Positions 54,089 through 64,000 of a stretch of 64,000 nucleotides of DNA are shown here, piece after piece; position 1 is the stretch's first letter; every line of letters begins with the position of its first letter. A model generated the notes under the pieces. It did not search any database and was not told where the DNA came from. It saw only the letters and a program-made list of their open reading frames with translations. A program made the translations under genes and the position numbers. Source of the stretch: Methylorubrum sp. B1-46 (GTDB lineage Bacteria; Pseudomonadota; Alphaproteobacteria; Rhizobiales; Beijerinckiaceae); NCBI RefSeq assembly GCF_021117295.1, contig NZ_CP088247.1, forward strand, positions 5,161,001 through 5,225,000. Reading direction: 5' to 3'.

Positions 54089-55498
54089 TCACACGGGCGA
54101 GAACTCGAACTCGGCGTTGATAGCCTTCCAGTCGTTGTAATAGGGCGCGTACTGGGCCGGGATCTTGTAGGGCGCGCAGCGCCGCACCGCCCGCAGCGCG
54201 GCCTGGGCGATTGACTGATCGACCGAGTTGTTTCCGGCGCGCATCACCCGCGGCTCGGCCGTGAGCGAACCGTCCGGGTTGAGGCGGATGTCGAGCATCG
54301 GCAGCACCACGCCCTGCGTCGCGCCGGGCGGCGCCGAGTAGCACCGCTCGATCTGCTGCTGCAGCATGCCGACCAGGGCGTCGCGCAAAGAGGGCGAGAG
54401 CTTCTGCGCGGTACCGGTCGACGTGCCGAGCGAGGCCGTGCGCTGCACTTCGCGGCCGGTGGAGCCGGTCGATTGCGAGGCCGTACGGGTATGGGTCTCG
54501 CGGCTGTCGCCGGGGCTGGTCCTGTTGGCGAGTTCGGCCTGCTGGCGCGCCTTGGCCTCGGCATCGGCCTTCGCTTTGGCTTCGGCCATTGCCTTCGCCT
54601 TGGCTTTCGCGGCGGCCTCGGCCTTGGCCTTCGCCTCGGCTTCCGCCTTGGCCTTGGCCTCGGCGACCTGCTTGCGGTGCTCAGCTTCCGCCGCGGCTTT
54701 CGCCGCCGCTTCAGCCTTCGCCTTCGCTTCGGCTTCCGCCTTGGCCTGCGCCTCTGCCTCCGCTTTGGCCTCGGCCTTGGCCTTGGCGTCCGCCTTCGCC
54801 TTGGCTTCCGCGCGCGCCTTGGCCTTCGCCTCGGCGGCCTTCTCCGCAGCCTTGGCGGCGGCCTCGGCCTCCGCCTGCTCGCGCTCGACCAGCTTCTGCA
54901 GTTCCTCGCGCTTCTCGGCCTCCGCCTTCGCGGCGGCGGCCTTGGCTTCGGCCGCCTTTGCCTCGGCCGCCTTAGCAGCGTCGGCCTTGGCCGCGGCCTC
55001 CGCTTTCGCCTTGGCCTCCGCCTTGGCCTTCGTCTCGGCGGCCTTGGCGGCAGCGGCCTTCTCCGCCTCGGCTTTGGCGGCTTCCGCCTTGGCGGCGGCG
55101 GCCTCGGCCTCCTCCTTCACCGGGTCCGCGGTGTCGGCGCGCAGCGGCATCGCATCGACGGCGGCGAGCTTGGTCTCGGCGGTGCGGGTGGGCGCGGCCG
55201 GCGCGTCGGTCTTCGCGTTCTCGGGCTCACGCTCCTCCATCTTTTCGGAGACACGGTCGGCCCGGTTCGGATTCTTCTGCGGCTTCTCGGCATTGCGCTC
55301 GCCGCGGGTCATCTCCGAGAATTGCTGCTCGGTCAGCACTTCGACCGGCACACCCTCCTGCGCGTCGGGCAGCGCCGGGGCTGCGACCGCGAACAGCGCG
55401 AGGCCCAGCACGGCCGCGTGTGCCCCGGCGGAGATCCAGACGCCCGGCTCACGGTTCCGGAGAGACTCTGAGAGAGAGTTGGGCCAGCGCAGAGCCAC
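54089..55498 (-). CDS. tolA: Tol-Pal system protein TolA
   Basis: TolA spans the periplasm between the inner-membrane TolQR motor and TolB/Pal. The 469-aa product has an N-terminal membrane helix (about 20-40: VWISAGAHAAVLGLALFAVAAP), a very long Ala/Lys/Glu helix (about 125-325, KAEAEAKA-type), and a C-terminal domain (about 370-469: LRDALVGMLQQQIERCYSAPPG ... AVRRCAPYKIPAQY) with two Cys. It starts at GTG 55498, 15 bp after the tolR stop, with GGAGCAAGG upstream. Confidence 0.93.
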   Translation of the reverse strand: MALRWPNSLSESLRNREPGVWISAGAHAAVLGLALFAVAAPALPDAQEGVPVEVLTEQQFSEMTRGERNAEKPQKNPNRADRVSEKMEEREPENAKTDAPAAPTRTAETKLAAVDAMPLRADTADPVKEEAEAAAAKAEAAKAEAEKAAAAKAAETKAKAEAKAKAEAAAKADAAKAAEAKAAEAKAAAAKAEAEKREELQKLVEREQAEAEAAAKAAEKAAEAKAKARAEAKAKADAKAKAEAKAEAEAQAKAEAEAKAKAEAAAKAAAEAEHRKQVAEAKAKAEAEAKAKAEAAAKAKAKAMAEAKAKADAEAKARQQAELANRTSPGDSRETHTRTASQSTGSTGREVQRTASLGTSTGTAQKLSPSLRDALVGMLQQQIERCYSAPPGATQGVVLPMLDIRLNPDGSLTAEPRVMRAGNNSVDQSIAQAALRAVRRCAPYKIPAQYAPYYNDWKAINAEFEFSPV

Positions 55499-55513
55499 TT
55501 CTGCCTTGCTCCG

Positions 55514-55963
55514 CTAATTCGATTCCGGCTCGGTGACGAGGGCGACCTTCTTGAAGCCGCCGCCTGTCACGATCGCCATCACCTGAGCCACGCGCCCGTA
55601 ATCGACGCGCTTGTCGCCGCGCACGAACACGCGCTCCTCGGTGCCGGTCTTGGCCGTCTGCATGAGCTGGGGCACGATGTCGTCATCCTTCAGCTCGACC
55701 TCGCCGAGATAGACCTCGCCGGTGCGGCGGATCGAGAGCGTGATCGGCTTGACGTCGGAGTTGAGCGGGCTCGCCTTCGATTGCGGCAGATCGAGGGGCA
55801 CGCCCACCGTCATCATCGGCGCGGCCACCATGAACACGATGAGGAGCACCAGCACGACGTCGATGAACGGCGTCATGTTGATCTCGTTGATGGCGCCGTG
55901 CCCGCGCCGTCCGCGGCGGCGGCGCTTGCCGCCGCCCTGCGCCGCGCCGTGCGTCATGCCCAT
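55514..55963 (-). CDS. tolR: Tol-Pal system protein TolR (ExbD family)
   Basis: Inner-membrane TolR forms the proton-driven motor with TolQ. The 149-aa product has a basic N-terminus, a single membrane helix with the essential Asp35 (NMTPFIDVVLVLLIVFMVAAP), and a periplasmic domain (VPLDLPQSKA ... VFVRGDKRVDYGRVAQVMAIV). Two in-frame ATGs (55963 and 55957) are possible. It lies 30 bp after tolQ. Confidence 0.95.
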   Translation of the reverse strand: MGMTHGAAQGGGKRRRRGRRGHGAINEINMTPFIDVVLVLLIVFMVAAPMMTVGVPLDLPQSKASPLNSDVKPITLSIRRTGEVYLGEVELKDDDIVPQLMQTAKTGTEERVFVRGDKRVDYGRVAQVMAIVTGGGFKKVALVTEPESN

Positions 55964-55993
55964 AGTCTCGGCTCCCGCTTCAGCAACGATCGA

Positions 55994-56710
55994 TCAGGCG
56001 GCGACCGAGAGGCGCTCGTCGATCTGGCGCGAGAGGATCGCCGAGAACTCGTCGGCGAACCCCTCGAGCCGCGACTGCGACTTGGCGACGGAGGCCTGGA
56101 GCTTGTTGTAGGCGAGCACGGCCGGGATCGCGGCGAACAGGCCGATGGCGGTGGCGAACAGCGCTTCCGCGATGCCCGGCGCGACGACGGCGAGCGAGGT
56201 GTTCTTCGAGGCCGCGATCGAGGTGAAGGCGGTCATGATACCCCAGACCGTGCCGAACAGGCCGATATAAGGGCCGGCCGAGCCGATCGAGGCGAGAAAC
56301 AGCAGGCGCGAGTCGAGCCGCTCGACCTCGCGCTGGATCGTGACGTCGAGCACCTTGTCGATGCGCTGCGACAGCGAGTGGATCTGCCGGCCCGAGCCCT
56401 CGAAGGAGCGCTTCCACTCCCGCATGGCGGCGACGAACAGGGCGCCGAGCCCGGTCGGCTGGCGGTCGTTGAAGGAGCGGTAGAGTTCCTCCAGCGAGCG
56501 GCCGGACCAGAACGCCTCCTCGAAGGCATCCATCTCGGCTTCCACGCGGCGGAACAGCAGTGTCTTGTCGACGATGATCGACCAGCACCAGACCGAGGCA
56601 CCGAGCAGGCCCACCATCACGATCTTCACGACGAAGTGGGCCTGCCAGAACAGGCCGAACAGGCTCATGTCTGCGACGGGCGCGGCCTGCATGGCATCGG
56701 CTGGAGTCAT
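55994..56710 (-). CDS. tolQ: Tol-Pal system protein TolQ (ExbB family)
   Basis: Three-helix inner-membrane motor protein, 238 aa. Helix 1 lies at about 18-45 (AHFVVKIVMVGLLGASVWCWSIIV), and helices 2-3 carry SIGSAGPYIGLFGTVWGIMTAF and TAIGLFAAIPAVLAYN, where the conserved Thr and Glu/Pro face TolR. It opens the tolQRAB run. In many alphaproteobacteria ybgC lies directly upstream; here a chemoreceptor gene on the other strand separates the two. Confidence 0.96.
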   Translation of the reverse strand: MTPADAMQAAPVADMSLFGLFWQAHFVVKIVMVGLLGASVWCWSIIVDKTLLFRRVEAEMDAFEEAFWSGRSLEELYRSFNDRQPTGLGALFVAAMREWKRSFEGSGRQIHSLSQRIDKVLDVTIQREVERLDSRLLFLASIGSAGPYIGLFGTVWGIMTAFTSIAASKNTSLAVVAPGIAEALFATAIGLFAAIPAVLAYNKLQASVAKSQSRLEGFADEFSAILSRQIDERLSVAA

Positions 56711-57181
56711 CGAACGATCCTCGCGTCGTCAGGGCCGCGCTGGGGCGCACCGGACTGCCGACTGATCCTTTGAGCGATGAGACCTGAGATCACTCGCGAA
56801 TCTGTCGAAAGTAAGGGTCGGAGCCCAGGCTCGAACGGCCTGACGCGGCGACGCCCTCGCACGAGTCTAAGCGTGCGATAGGGTTAAGAAATCGTTTGGG
56901 CGCCGATCTCCAGCCCCTGGGAGGCGCAGCATGCCGAGGCAGCGATGCGGCAATACGGCATAGTGTTGAGCGACAATCGAAGACCCTGATGTTCGATAAC
57001 TTTGCAATTTTGAGTACGCAGGACCGCCCGAGTGCTGAGCGTGTTTACCGCTCATAAATATACATATGTTGTTTTTTGACGCGGTGGCGAATGCCTCCTC
57101 AACCGTTTTATCGGCGAGTATGCTCCCTTGATCTTCCGTCGCAGCCTCCGGTCCGCGTCAGCGCAGGTCCCCGCTTCCATC
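56711..57181. other. Divergent intergenic region between tolQ and chemoreceptor gene; AT-rich part
   Basis: This 471-bp region has promoters for tolQ (reverse) and the soluble chemoreceptor (forward). The segment at about 56980-57115 is distinctly AT-rich (for example CATAAATATACATATG and TTGTTTTTTG), unlike the rest of the window except the region before the other chemoreceptor. No gene is seen. Confidence 0.45.
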
Positions 57182-58396
57182 ATGCCCTTCGCGGCACCCA
57201 CGCAATCGACCGCCGTCGATTTCGAGGCGATCCTCGATTCCCTCCCGGTCAACGTTTTGGTTCTTCACCCGACCGAGGCGACGATCACCTTCGCCAATCG
57301 CCGAAGCGTCGAGACGCTGCGCAGCCTGCGCGAGCACCTGCCGGCCTCCGTGAACCCGGATGCCATGGTCGGCCTCTCCATGGATGTGTTTCACAAGAAC
57401 CCGGCCCACCAGCGCAGCATCGTCGCCGATCCGTCCCGTCTGCCCTGGCGCACCAAGATCAAACTCGGACCGAAGACGCTCGACCTCCACGTTTCTCCGG
57501 TTCGCGACGCGGATGGCCGCTACGTCGCAGCCGTCCTGTCCTGGGCCGACGTCACGCCGTTCACCGAGTCGATCGCCAGTTTCGACGCCCTGATCCGCAC
57601 CGCGCTCGGCGAGACCGCCGAGGCTACGACGGCGATGCGCGGGGCGGCCGAGCGCGTTCTGTCCGCCACCGGCGCGGCCTCGACCGCGGCCGAGACCGCC
57701 GCGACCGGCGCGTCGGACACGGCGGCGAACGTCCAGTCCGTCGCCGCCGCCGTCGAGGAACTGACGGCCTCGAATGCCGAGATCACCCGGCAGGTCACGC
57801 GCTCCAGCGCTGCGACCGGCGAGGCGGTGACCGAGGCCGGGGCGGCGATGGAGAGCGTCAGGGCGCTGGTCGAGACCTCGCAGCGCATCGGCGAGGTCGT
57901 TGGTCTGATCTCGTCGATCGCCAACCAGACCAACCTGCTGGCCCTCAACGCCACGATCGAGGCGGCACGGGCGGGCGCAGCGGGCCGCGGTTTCGCGGTC
58001 GTCGCCACCGAGGTCAAGGCGTTGGCGGGGCAGACCGCGAAGGCCACGAGCGAGATCGCGCAACAGATCGGCATGATCCAGGCCGCGACCTCGCAGACGG
58101 TCGGCGCCATCGAGCGGATCGCCGGCGTGATCCGCGGGCTCGACGAGGGCGCCACCACCATCGCCGCCGCGGTCGAGAAGCAGGCGGCCACGGCGGACGA
58201 GATCAGCCGCAGCGCCCGTGAGGCGGCGCAGCGCACCGGCCGCGTGAGCGGCAGCATCGGTGCGGTGGCCACCACCGCCGAGACCTCCGCGGCCTCGGCT
58301 CAGGCGGTCCTGTCGGCGACGACGATCCTCGACCAGCAGACGGCGCAGGTGACGCGGGCGGTACAGGACTTCCTGGTCGAGGTCAGGCGGATCTGA
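57182..58396 (+). CDS. Soluble PAS-domain methyl-accepting chemotaxis protein
   Basis: A cytoplasmic chemoreceptor of 404 aa with no membrane helix. A PAS-like domain covers about 15-130 ([34 protein letters not shown] ... LSWADVTPF), then a signalling domain with the hairpin tip [25 protein letters not shown] and [23 protein letters not shown]. The PAS domain may bind heme or another cofactor (HKNPAHQRS near 80 includes His), which is inference. ATG 57182 is preferred; an in-frame TTG at 57128 exists. It lies between ybgC and tolQ on the opposite strand. Confidence 0.88.
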   Translation: MPFAAPTQSTAVDFEAILDSLPVNVLVLHPTEATITFANRRSVETLRSLREHLPASVNPDAMVGLSMDVFHKNPAHQRSIVADPSRLPWRTKIKLGPKTLDLHVSPVRDADGRYVAAVLSWADVTPFTESIASFDALIRTALGETAEATTAMRGAAERVLSATGAASTAAETAATGASDTAANVQSVAAAVEELTASNAEITRQVTRSSAATGEAVTEAGAAMESVRALVETSQRIGEVVGLISSIANQTNLLALNATIEAARAGAAGRGFAVVATEVKALAGQTAKATSEIAQQIGMIQAATSQTVGAIERIAGVIRGLDEGATTIAAAVEKQAATADEISRSAREAAQRTGRVSGSIGAVATTAETSAASAQAVLSATTILDQQTAQVTRAVQDFLVEVRRI

Positions 58397-58820
58397 GTTC
58401 CGTCGGCGTCAGCGCCCGGCGCAGGGCATCGGGCAGGCGGATCGCCCGCCCGTTGCGGACGCAGGCCACCACGACCTCGGCGCGCACCAGCACCTCCTCG
58501 CCGCGGCGGACCTCTTGAGCCAGATGCATGGAGGCGCCGCGCAATTCGCTCGACCGCGTGTGCACCTCGATCAGATCATCCATGCGGGCGGGCTTGAGGA
58601 AGTCGAGGTTCATCTTGCGCACGACGAAGACGAGGCCAGTCCCCTCGGCGTGCAGATCCGACTGATCGCCCGCCAGGGTTCGCAGCAACTCGGTGCGCCC
58701 GCGCTCCATGAAGCGCAGATAGCTCGCGTGATAGACGAAGCCCGAGAAATCGGTGTCCTCGTAATAGACGCGCAGCGGGAGGCGATGCGCGTCGGCGCCT
58801 GTCATCGGATCCATGGGCAT
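58383..58820 (-). CDS. ybgC: YbgC-type acyl-CoA thioesterase
   Basis: A 145-aa hotdog-fold thioesterase associated with Tol-Pal loci. The active-site loop [29 protein letters not shown] (with Asp and His) is the YbgC signature. It hydrolyses short-chain acyl-CoA or acyl-ACP in characterised relatives. Alternative in-frame ATGs are at 58814 and 58805. Its end overlaps the convergent chemoreceptor gene by 14 bp. Confidence 0.92.
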   Translation of the reverse strand: MPMDPMTGADAHRLPLRVYYEDTDFSGFVYHASYLRFMERGRTELLRTLAGDQSDLHAEGTGLVFVVRKMNLDFLKPARMDDLIEVHTRSSELRGASMHLAQEVRRGEEVLVRAEVVVACVRNGRAIRLPDALRRALTPTELRSA

Positions 58821-58943
58821 CCGGATATGGAGAGGGTGCCGGTTCTTACCGGCTCCCGCCCGAGGTGGCGAGGGGCAGGCCCTGAAACGGCGAGGGCCGC
58901 CCCTTGGGAGGGCACCCCTGCCGGCGCATCATGGTCGGATCGA

Positions 58944-59657
58944 TCAGCCGCCGATGCGGTTGGCGAGCGTCGCGGAATGGGCGTGCTCGTCGGCGATGTA
59001 GGGCAGCGCTTGGTTGGCGAAGGTGCGGCCGGCGGCGCTGTCGCCGTTGCGGGCATAGCTGCTGTAGAGCGCGAGCGTGCGCGCGTCCGAGCGGGCCTGC
59101 CCGTTGACGTAGGCACGGTCGAACTCGCGGGCGGAGCGGGCTGAGCGCAGGCGCTCAAGGCGCTGCTGGCCGTTCGGGCCGAGGGCGACGCGGCGCCCAG
59201 GCTCGCCGGGGCTGTTGTCGATCAGGCCGACGCCGCCGAGCACGCCGCCGACGATGCCGGTGCCGATGTTGGCCGCAATCGTCACCGGGGCGAGCACGAC
59301 GCCGACCGGGTTGTCGAGGCGGGTCGGAATGCCTTGGCTGTCGGAGACGACGCGGCCGGAGGCGGTGAGCGAGGTGCCCTCGGGCAGCAGCGCCCGGGTG
59401 GTGGCCTCACGCTCGACCAGCACGCGGTTGGCGTAGTTGCGCACCCGCGGGTTACGGGAGCGTTCGAGGGCGATGCGGCTCGCCTCGATGCTGGATGCGT
59501 CCGAGCGCAGGGCCTCGGCGCGGAACTCCCGCGTGTCGGTCGCGGCCGCGCCGATCGGCGCGTCGGCACCGATGCGCAGCGGCAATGCGTCCTGAGCCAA
59601 AGCGGGCGCGGCAAGGGTGACGGACAGGCCGAGGGCGGCCAGGACGGTCGACTTCAT
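58944..59657 (-). CDS. DUF4142 secreted protein
   Basis: A 237-aa exported protein with signal peptide MKSTVLAALGLSVTLAAPALA and two DUF4142-like helical parts (EFRAEALRSDASSIEASRIALERSRNPRVRNYANRVLVEREATT and ARSAREFDRAYVNGQARSDARTLALYSSYARNG). A Gly-rich segment between them (about 125-155: IGTGIVGGVLGGVGL) could be a membrane-interacting loop. The ATG at 59657 follows AAGGAAA. DUF4142 proteins resemble ferritin-like bundles but lack a proven function. Confidence 0.82.
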   Translation of the reverse strand: MKSTVLAALGLSVTLAAPALAQDALPLRIGADAPIGAAATDTREFRAEALRSDASSIEASRIALERSRNPRVRNYANRVLVEREATTRALLPEGTSLTASGRVVSDSQGIPTRLDNPVGVVLAPVTIAANIGTGIVGGVLGGVGLIDNSPGEPGRRVALGPNGQQRLERLRSARSAREFDRAYVNGQARSDARTLALYSSYARNGDSAAGRTFANQALPYIADEHAHSATLANRIGG

Positions 59658-59771
59658 GGCGGATATTTCCTTGAAGGACGTTCGAAGATCGTTGTCGGAG
59701 GCCGACGCTCCCGAGGAGCAGGCTCGCGGCTCCAACTTGTGCGATCCATGCATGTTCCGCCGCCGCACAAT

Positions 59772-59785
59772 CCTGTGATCACAGG
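59772..59785. promoter_or_regulatory. Perfect 14-bp palindrome upstream of DUF4142 gene
   Basis: CCTGTGATCACAGG lies 115 bp upstream of the DUF4142 start in a 295-bp gap. It contains TGTGA and TCACA half-sites without a spacer; this is not a Crp site (which needs six bases between) but fits a dimeric regulator operator. Confidence 0.4.
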
Positions 59786-59952
59786 TTCCAAGCTGCGCCG
59801 CGTGTGCCTTCGAGAGGTGTGCGATGTGGAGAAAACCCTGACGGATCAGGGATGAACGACATCCAGCGCGGCCGTCGCGAACATCGCGGCGTCGGGCTCG
59901 ACCAACCGCTTTGCTGATTCTCGCGTCGGGCCGATATGTTTCGAGTGCATAT

Positions 59953-60913
59953 CTAGGCGGCGGGGTTTGGGTCGTCACCGAGATCGATCACGACGATCTC
60001 CGGCGGTATGCCGAGCCGTACCGGGGCGATGCTCATGCCGAGACCGCCGGAGACGATCAGATCCGCCTGCTCGCGCACATGGCCGTAGGCGAAGCGGTTC
60101 TTGTAGCGGGACGGGACGACCGGCGCGTAGCCGAACACACGCACCTGCCCGCCATGGGTGTGCCCCGAGAGCGTGAGGGCGATCCGCGGCGGCACTTCGG
60201 GGAAGATGTCGGGCTCGTGCGCCAGCAGGATCGCGGGCGCGCCCTCGGGGATCTGGGCGAGCGTCCCCGGCAGGTCATCGACGCCGATCCGGGCGAGACC
60301 GCTCGTCTTCCGGCTCGGAAGGAAGGCGAGCTGGTCGCCGAGGCTGGCGAGCCAGACCTCATGTCCGCGCACCGAGAGCGGCAGCGCCTCGTTCTGCAGC
60401 ACCCGAATCCCATTGCGCCGCAGGGCTTCGCCCGCGATCGTCGGTCCGCTGCCGCGCGCCTGGGCCGCACGGTCCTCCCACCAGTCGTGATTGCCGAGGA
60501 TGGCGTAGGTGCCGAGCGGCGCCCGCAGCCCGCCGAGAACCAGTCCCCACTCGGCGGCATCGACGTACCGGGTGACGAGGTTCATGCCGGAGACGTAGTC
60601 GCCGAGCAGCACCGTCACGTCGCCGTTCAGGGCGTTCGCGGCGGCGACGATGCCCTCGATGCGCGCCGCCGACATCCACGGCTCGCAGGCATGGATGTCG
60701 AACAGCGCGACGATCCGCAGGCGCAAGCCCTCCGGCCAGGGCCCCTTTGGCCGGAGCCGGTAGCGGGTGATCGTGAGGCGCATCGGCTCGATGCCGACCG
60801 CGTAGGCGCCCGTGCCAGCGCCGGTCAGCGCCGTCACGCCGAGGCCGAGCAGCACCGTACGGCGGGTGACGGAGACGGGCGACCTTCTCCGCGCAGGAGC
60901 GCGGTCGTCCGAT

Positions 60914-60921
<8 letters not shown>
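59953..60921 (-). CDS. Metallophosphoesterase (YaeI-like)
   Basis: A 322-aa calcineurin-like phosphoesterase. Metal ligands appear as [31 protein letters not shown] and [12 protein letters not shown]. The N-terminus has twin Arg and a hydrophobic segment ([24 protein letters not shown]), so Tat export or membrane anchoring is likely. Family relatives include the UDP-2,3-diacylglucosamine hydrolase-like and YaeI group. It starts inside the end of ruvB: the two genes share ATGCCTGA, an eight-base overlap. Confidence 0.88.
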
Positions 60922-61984
<1,063 letters not shown>

Positions 61985-62166
61985 GGGGGTCTCGCGGGGC
62001 GGCGTCTGCCCTCGCGTTTTGCACATCCCGCGCGCCGGGGCCACCGCGGTTGATCGGCTCCGGAGAGCGGGGACGACGTGCCGCGGCACACGCCACGCGG
62101 GAGGGTGTCAGCGAGTTGGTAACCAACACCGCCGATGATCGCCGCGTGCTCCCGTCGAGAACCGCG

Positions 62167-63945
62167 ATGCCGAACGTTTCCCTCGCCCCGCGCGGGCCCC
62201 GCCGTGCCCGGCTCCTGGGCGGGACCGGCGCGGCGTTGGCCCTTCTGCTCGCCGCCCCGCTCCGGGCCGAGCCGACCCCCGTGCCCGATGCGCAGCCCGA
62301 TTCCCGCATCAACCTGCGGATCGAGCCGAAGGCCGAGAAGGCGGCCGAGCCGAAGCGCGAGCTGAGGGCCGACCCCAAGGCGGAGCCGCGCGCGGAGAAG
62401 GCGGAGAAGGCGGACGCCAAACCCGACCCCAAAGCCGATCCGAAGCTGGAGCGCCCGACCGCCGACACGGTGGCCGTCCCGATCGAGGCGCCGCCGCCGA
62501 AGAAGGCCTCGCGCGAATTGCCGCCGGTGGTCTACGCCCGCGTCTCCGAGGATCCCCTGCCGACCTACACGGCGCAGACCGTTATGGACACGATGCGCGC
62601 CGCCGAGCGCTATCAGATCTATGCCGAGGCCGGCGGCTGGAAGACCCTGCCCGCCGACTTCGCGCCGAAGCCCGGCGACAGCCACCCCGCCATTCCCTCG
62701 CTTCGTCACCACCTGACGCTGACGGGCGACCTCCCCGCCGACGCGCCGCCCTCCGACCGCTACGATCCGCCGTTGGTGGCCGCGGTGAAGGCGTTCCAGG
62801 CCCGGCACGGCCTGCCGGATGCCGGCATCCTCGGCCGCCTGACGCTGAACGCCCTCAACGTGCCGGCCGATGTGCGCCAGCGGCAGCTGCGCGCCTCGGC
62901 GCAGCGGCTGATGGGCTCTAATTTCGGCTTCGGCGAGCGCTACGTCACTGTAAATATCCCCTCCGCCACCGTGGAGGCGGTGGAGAACGGCACCGTCACG
63001 CGCCGCTTCGTCGCGGTGGTCGGCTCGCCCGACAAGCAGACCCCCGCGGTCGAGACCCGCATCACCGACGTCAATCTCAACCCGACCTGGACCGTGCCCG
63101 TCTCCGTGATCCGGAACGAGATCATCCCGACGATGCGCAAGAATCCCGGATACCTCGCCAAGAACCGCATCCGCATCCTCGGCCCCGGCGGCGTCGAGGT
63201 CGACCCGGCCACGATCGATTGGACCACGCAGAAGGCGGTGAACTACACGCTGCGCCAGGATTCCGGCCTCGACAACTCGCTCGGGCAGATCCGCATCGAC
63301 ATGCCGAACCGGCACGCGATCTACATGCACGACACCCCTTCGAAGTCGCTGTTCGCGGGCTCGGTGCGCTTCCACTCGCACGGCTGCGTCCGCGTGGGCC
63401 AAGTGAAGGAGTTCGCCGCGTGGCTGCTCCAGGGCACCGAGGGACCGAACGGCGCCGGTTCGACCTGGGGGCCGATCGAGATCGAGACCGCCATCGCCGG
63501 GGGCGAGCGGCGCGACGTCAAGCTGGTGAAGCCGACGCCGGTCGCCTTCGTCTATCTCACCGGCTACGCCACCCCGGACGGACGCGTGCATTTCCGCGAC
63601 GACATCTACGGCCTCGACACGCCGGCGGCCCCGGCGGCCGCGACGCCTCCGGCGCAGGACGTCACCACCACGGGCGCGATCACGCCGCGCGCGCCGCTGC
63701 CACGCTCCCCGGCTCCAAGCACGGTGCCGGTGCCTGCTGCAGCGCAGGGCGGATCCGCCAAGCCGACCTCCACCAAGCCCGCTCCGTCGAGGCCGGCGGC
63801 GGCCCGGGATGTTCCCGCGCCCGCTGCGCTGCCGCCGGCTACCGCCCAGCAGAAGCCGCAGGCCCGCAGGACCGCGCCGCCGGTGCGCAGCCCGGAGGCT
63901 GAACCGGCACTCCTGCCGCCCGGCCTCGTCGGCGGGCGCGGCTGA
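62167..63945 (+). CDS. YcbB-type L,D-transpeptidase
   Basis: A large periplasmic L,D-transpeptidase of 592 aa that should form 3-3 crosslinks in peptidoglycan. It has a signal peptide (RRARLLGGTGAALALLLAAPLRA), a Lys/Glu/Asp/Pro-rich linker with KAEPRAEK-type repeats (about 50-110), a peptidoglycan-binding-like domain (about 210-265: VAAVKAFQARHGLPDAGILGRLTLNALN), and a YkuD domain (about 290-480) with the catalytic motif HSHGCVRVG. The C-terminal 100 residues are Pro/Ala/Ser-rich and probably disordered. ATG 62167 matches the signal peptide. It is divergent from ruvB. Confidence 0.92.
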   Translation: MPNVSLAPRGPRRARLLGGTGAALALLLAAPLRAEPTPVPDAQPDSRINLRIEPKAEKAAEPKRELRADPKAEPRAEKAEKADAKPDPKADPKLERPTADTVAVPIEAPPPKKASRELPPVVYARVSEDPLPTYTAQTVMDTMRAAERYQIYAEAGGWKTLPADFAPKPGDSHPAIPSLRHHLTLTGDLPADAPPSDRYDPPLVAAVKAFQARHGLPDAGILGRLTLNALNVPADVRQRQLRASAQRLMGSNFGFGERYVTVNIPSATVEAVENGTVTRRFVAVVGSPDKQTPAVETRITDVNLNPTWTVPVSVIRNEIIPTMRKNPGYLAKNRIRILGPGGVEVDPATIDWTTQKAVNYTLRQDSGLDNSLGQIRIDMPNRHAIYMHDTPSKSLFAGSVRFHSHGCVRVGQVKEFAAWLLQGTEGPNGAGSTWGPIEIETAIAGGERRDVKLVKPTPVAFVYLTGYATPDGRVHFRDDIYGLDTPAAPAAATPPAQDVTTTGAITPRAPLPRSPAPSTVPVPAAAQGGSAKPTSTKPAPSRPAAARDVPAPAALPPATAQQKPQARRTAPPVRSPEAEPALLPPGLVGGRG

Positions 63946-64000
63946 CGGTGCTTCGGCTGTTCGGCATCCCATCCACAGCAGCGCTGCCATGCGGAGCGGA

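Noticed and set aside
54500-55130. Repetitive GCCTTGGCCTC-like DNA
   Set aside because: Explained by the Ala/Lys/Glu helix of TolA.

Overview
The window reads as chromosomal DNA of a very GC-rich alphaproteobacterium. The best guess is the Methylobacteriaceae (Methylobacterium/Methylorubrum). The reasons are a GcrA cell-cycle regulator, an EipB/DUF1849 envelope protein, a second-type glutamyl-tRNA synthetase, DUF2865 and DUF4142 secreted proteins, a ruvB-ybgC-tolQRAB gene order, and malonyl-CoA decarboxylase beside polyhydroxybutyrate metabolism. The genus is inferred from family content and overall gene style, not from a search. Nearly all of the window is core or lineage-typical genome. I see no prophage, transposase, CRISPR array, rRNA or tRNA.

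Layout. 1-3438: phosphate module pstA (cut by the window edge), pstB, phoU and phoB, with a small palindromic repeat between pstB and phoU. 3687-7135: gcrA (reverse), eipB, a potassium channel with a zinc ribbon, and a DUF421 membrane protein. 7147-14057: dinB with an N-terminal zinc ribbon, then cobalamin genes cobK, cobQ, cobD and cobC, and an MFS exporter. 14385-19407: a 67-aa protein, malonyl-CoA decarboxylase, a CsbD-like protein, 3-hydroxybutyrate dehydrogenase, accA, and a DUF1796 gene coupled to accA. 19556-24870: an L,D-transpeptidase lipoprotein, ppk2, rplS, an MltB-type transglycosylase and rpsD, with candidate structured leaders before both ribosomal genes.

24934-33133: a nitronate monooxygenase, a reverse-strand run (LysM protein, Atm1-type ABC exporter, psd, pssA), and a LOG-family hydrolase coupled to a methyltransferase-like gene. 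33294-42392: a transmembrane chemoreceptor, cysS, a small secreted protein, a complete YefM-YoeB toxin-antitoxin pair, CreA, a DUF2865 protein and a 698-aa Pro/Arg/Asp-rich OmpA-family protein. 42469-51639: an MFS transporter, a VOC protein coupled to a methyltransferase, gltX, a four-gene FUSC/HlyD efflux operon, a second copy of the palindromic repeat, a small secreted protein and a glutathione transferase. 51640-52673 is a 1-kb gene-poor stretch. 52674-62089: tolB, tolA, tolR and tolQ (reverse), then a soluble PAS chemoreceptor on the opposite strand, then ybgC, a DUF4142 protein, a metallophosphoesterase and ruvB. A YcbB-type L,D-transpeptidase closes the window.

Themes. Envelope building is over-represented (two L,D-transpeptidases, MltB, LysM, Tol, EipB, OmpA-like, psd/pssA). 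Phosphate handling appears twice (pst/pho and ppk2). Translational coupling by four-base GTGA overlaps recurs five times. The points most worth a second look are the dispersed 67-bp palindromic element, two mutually exclusive hairpins over the rpsD ribosome binding site, a YefM-like operator with two GTACA cores 12 bp apart, the DUF4345-FUSC operon, the split tol locus with its gene-poor flank, and the zinc-ribbon additions to DinB and the K+ channel.
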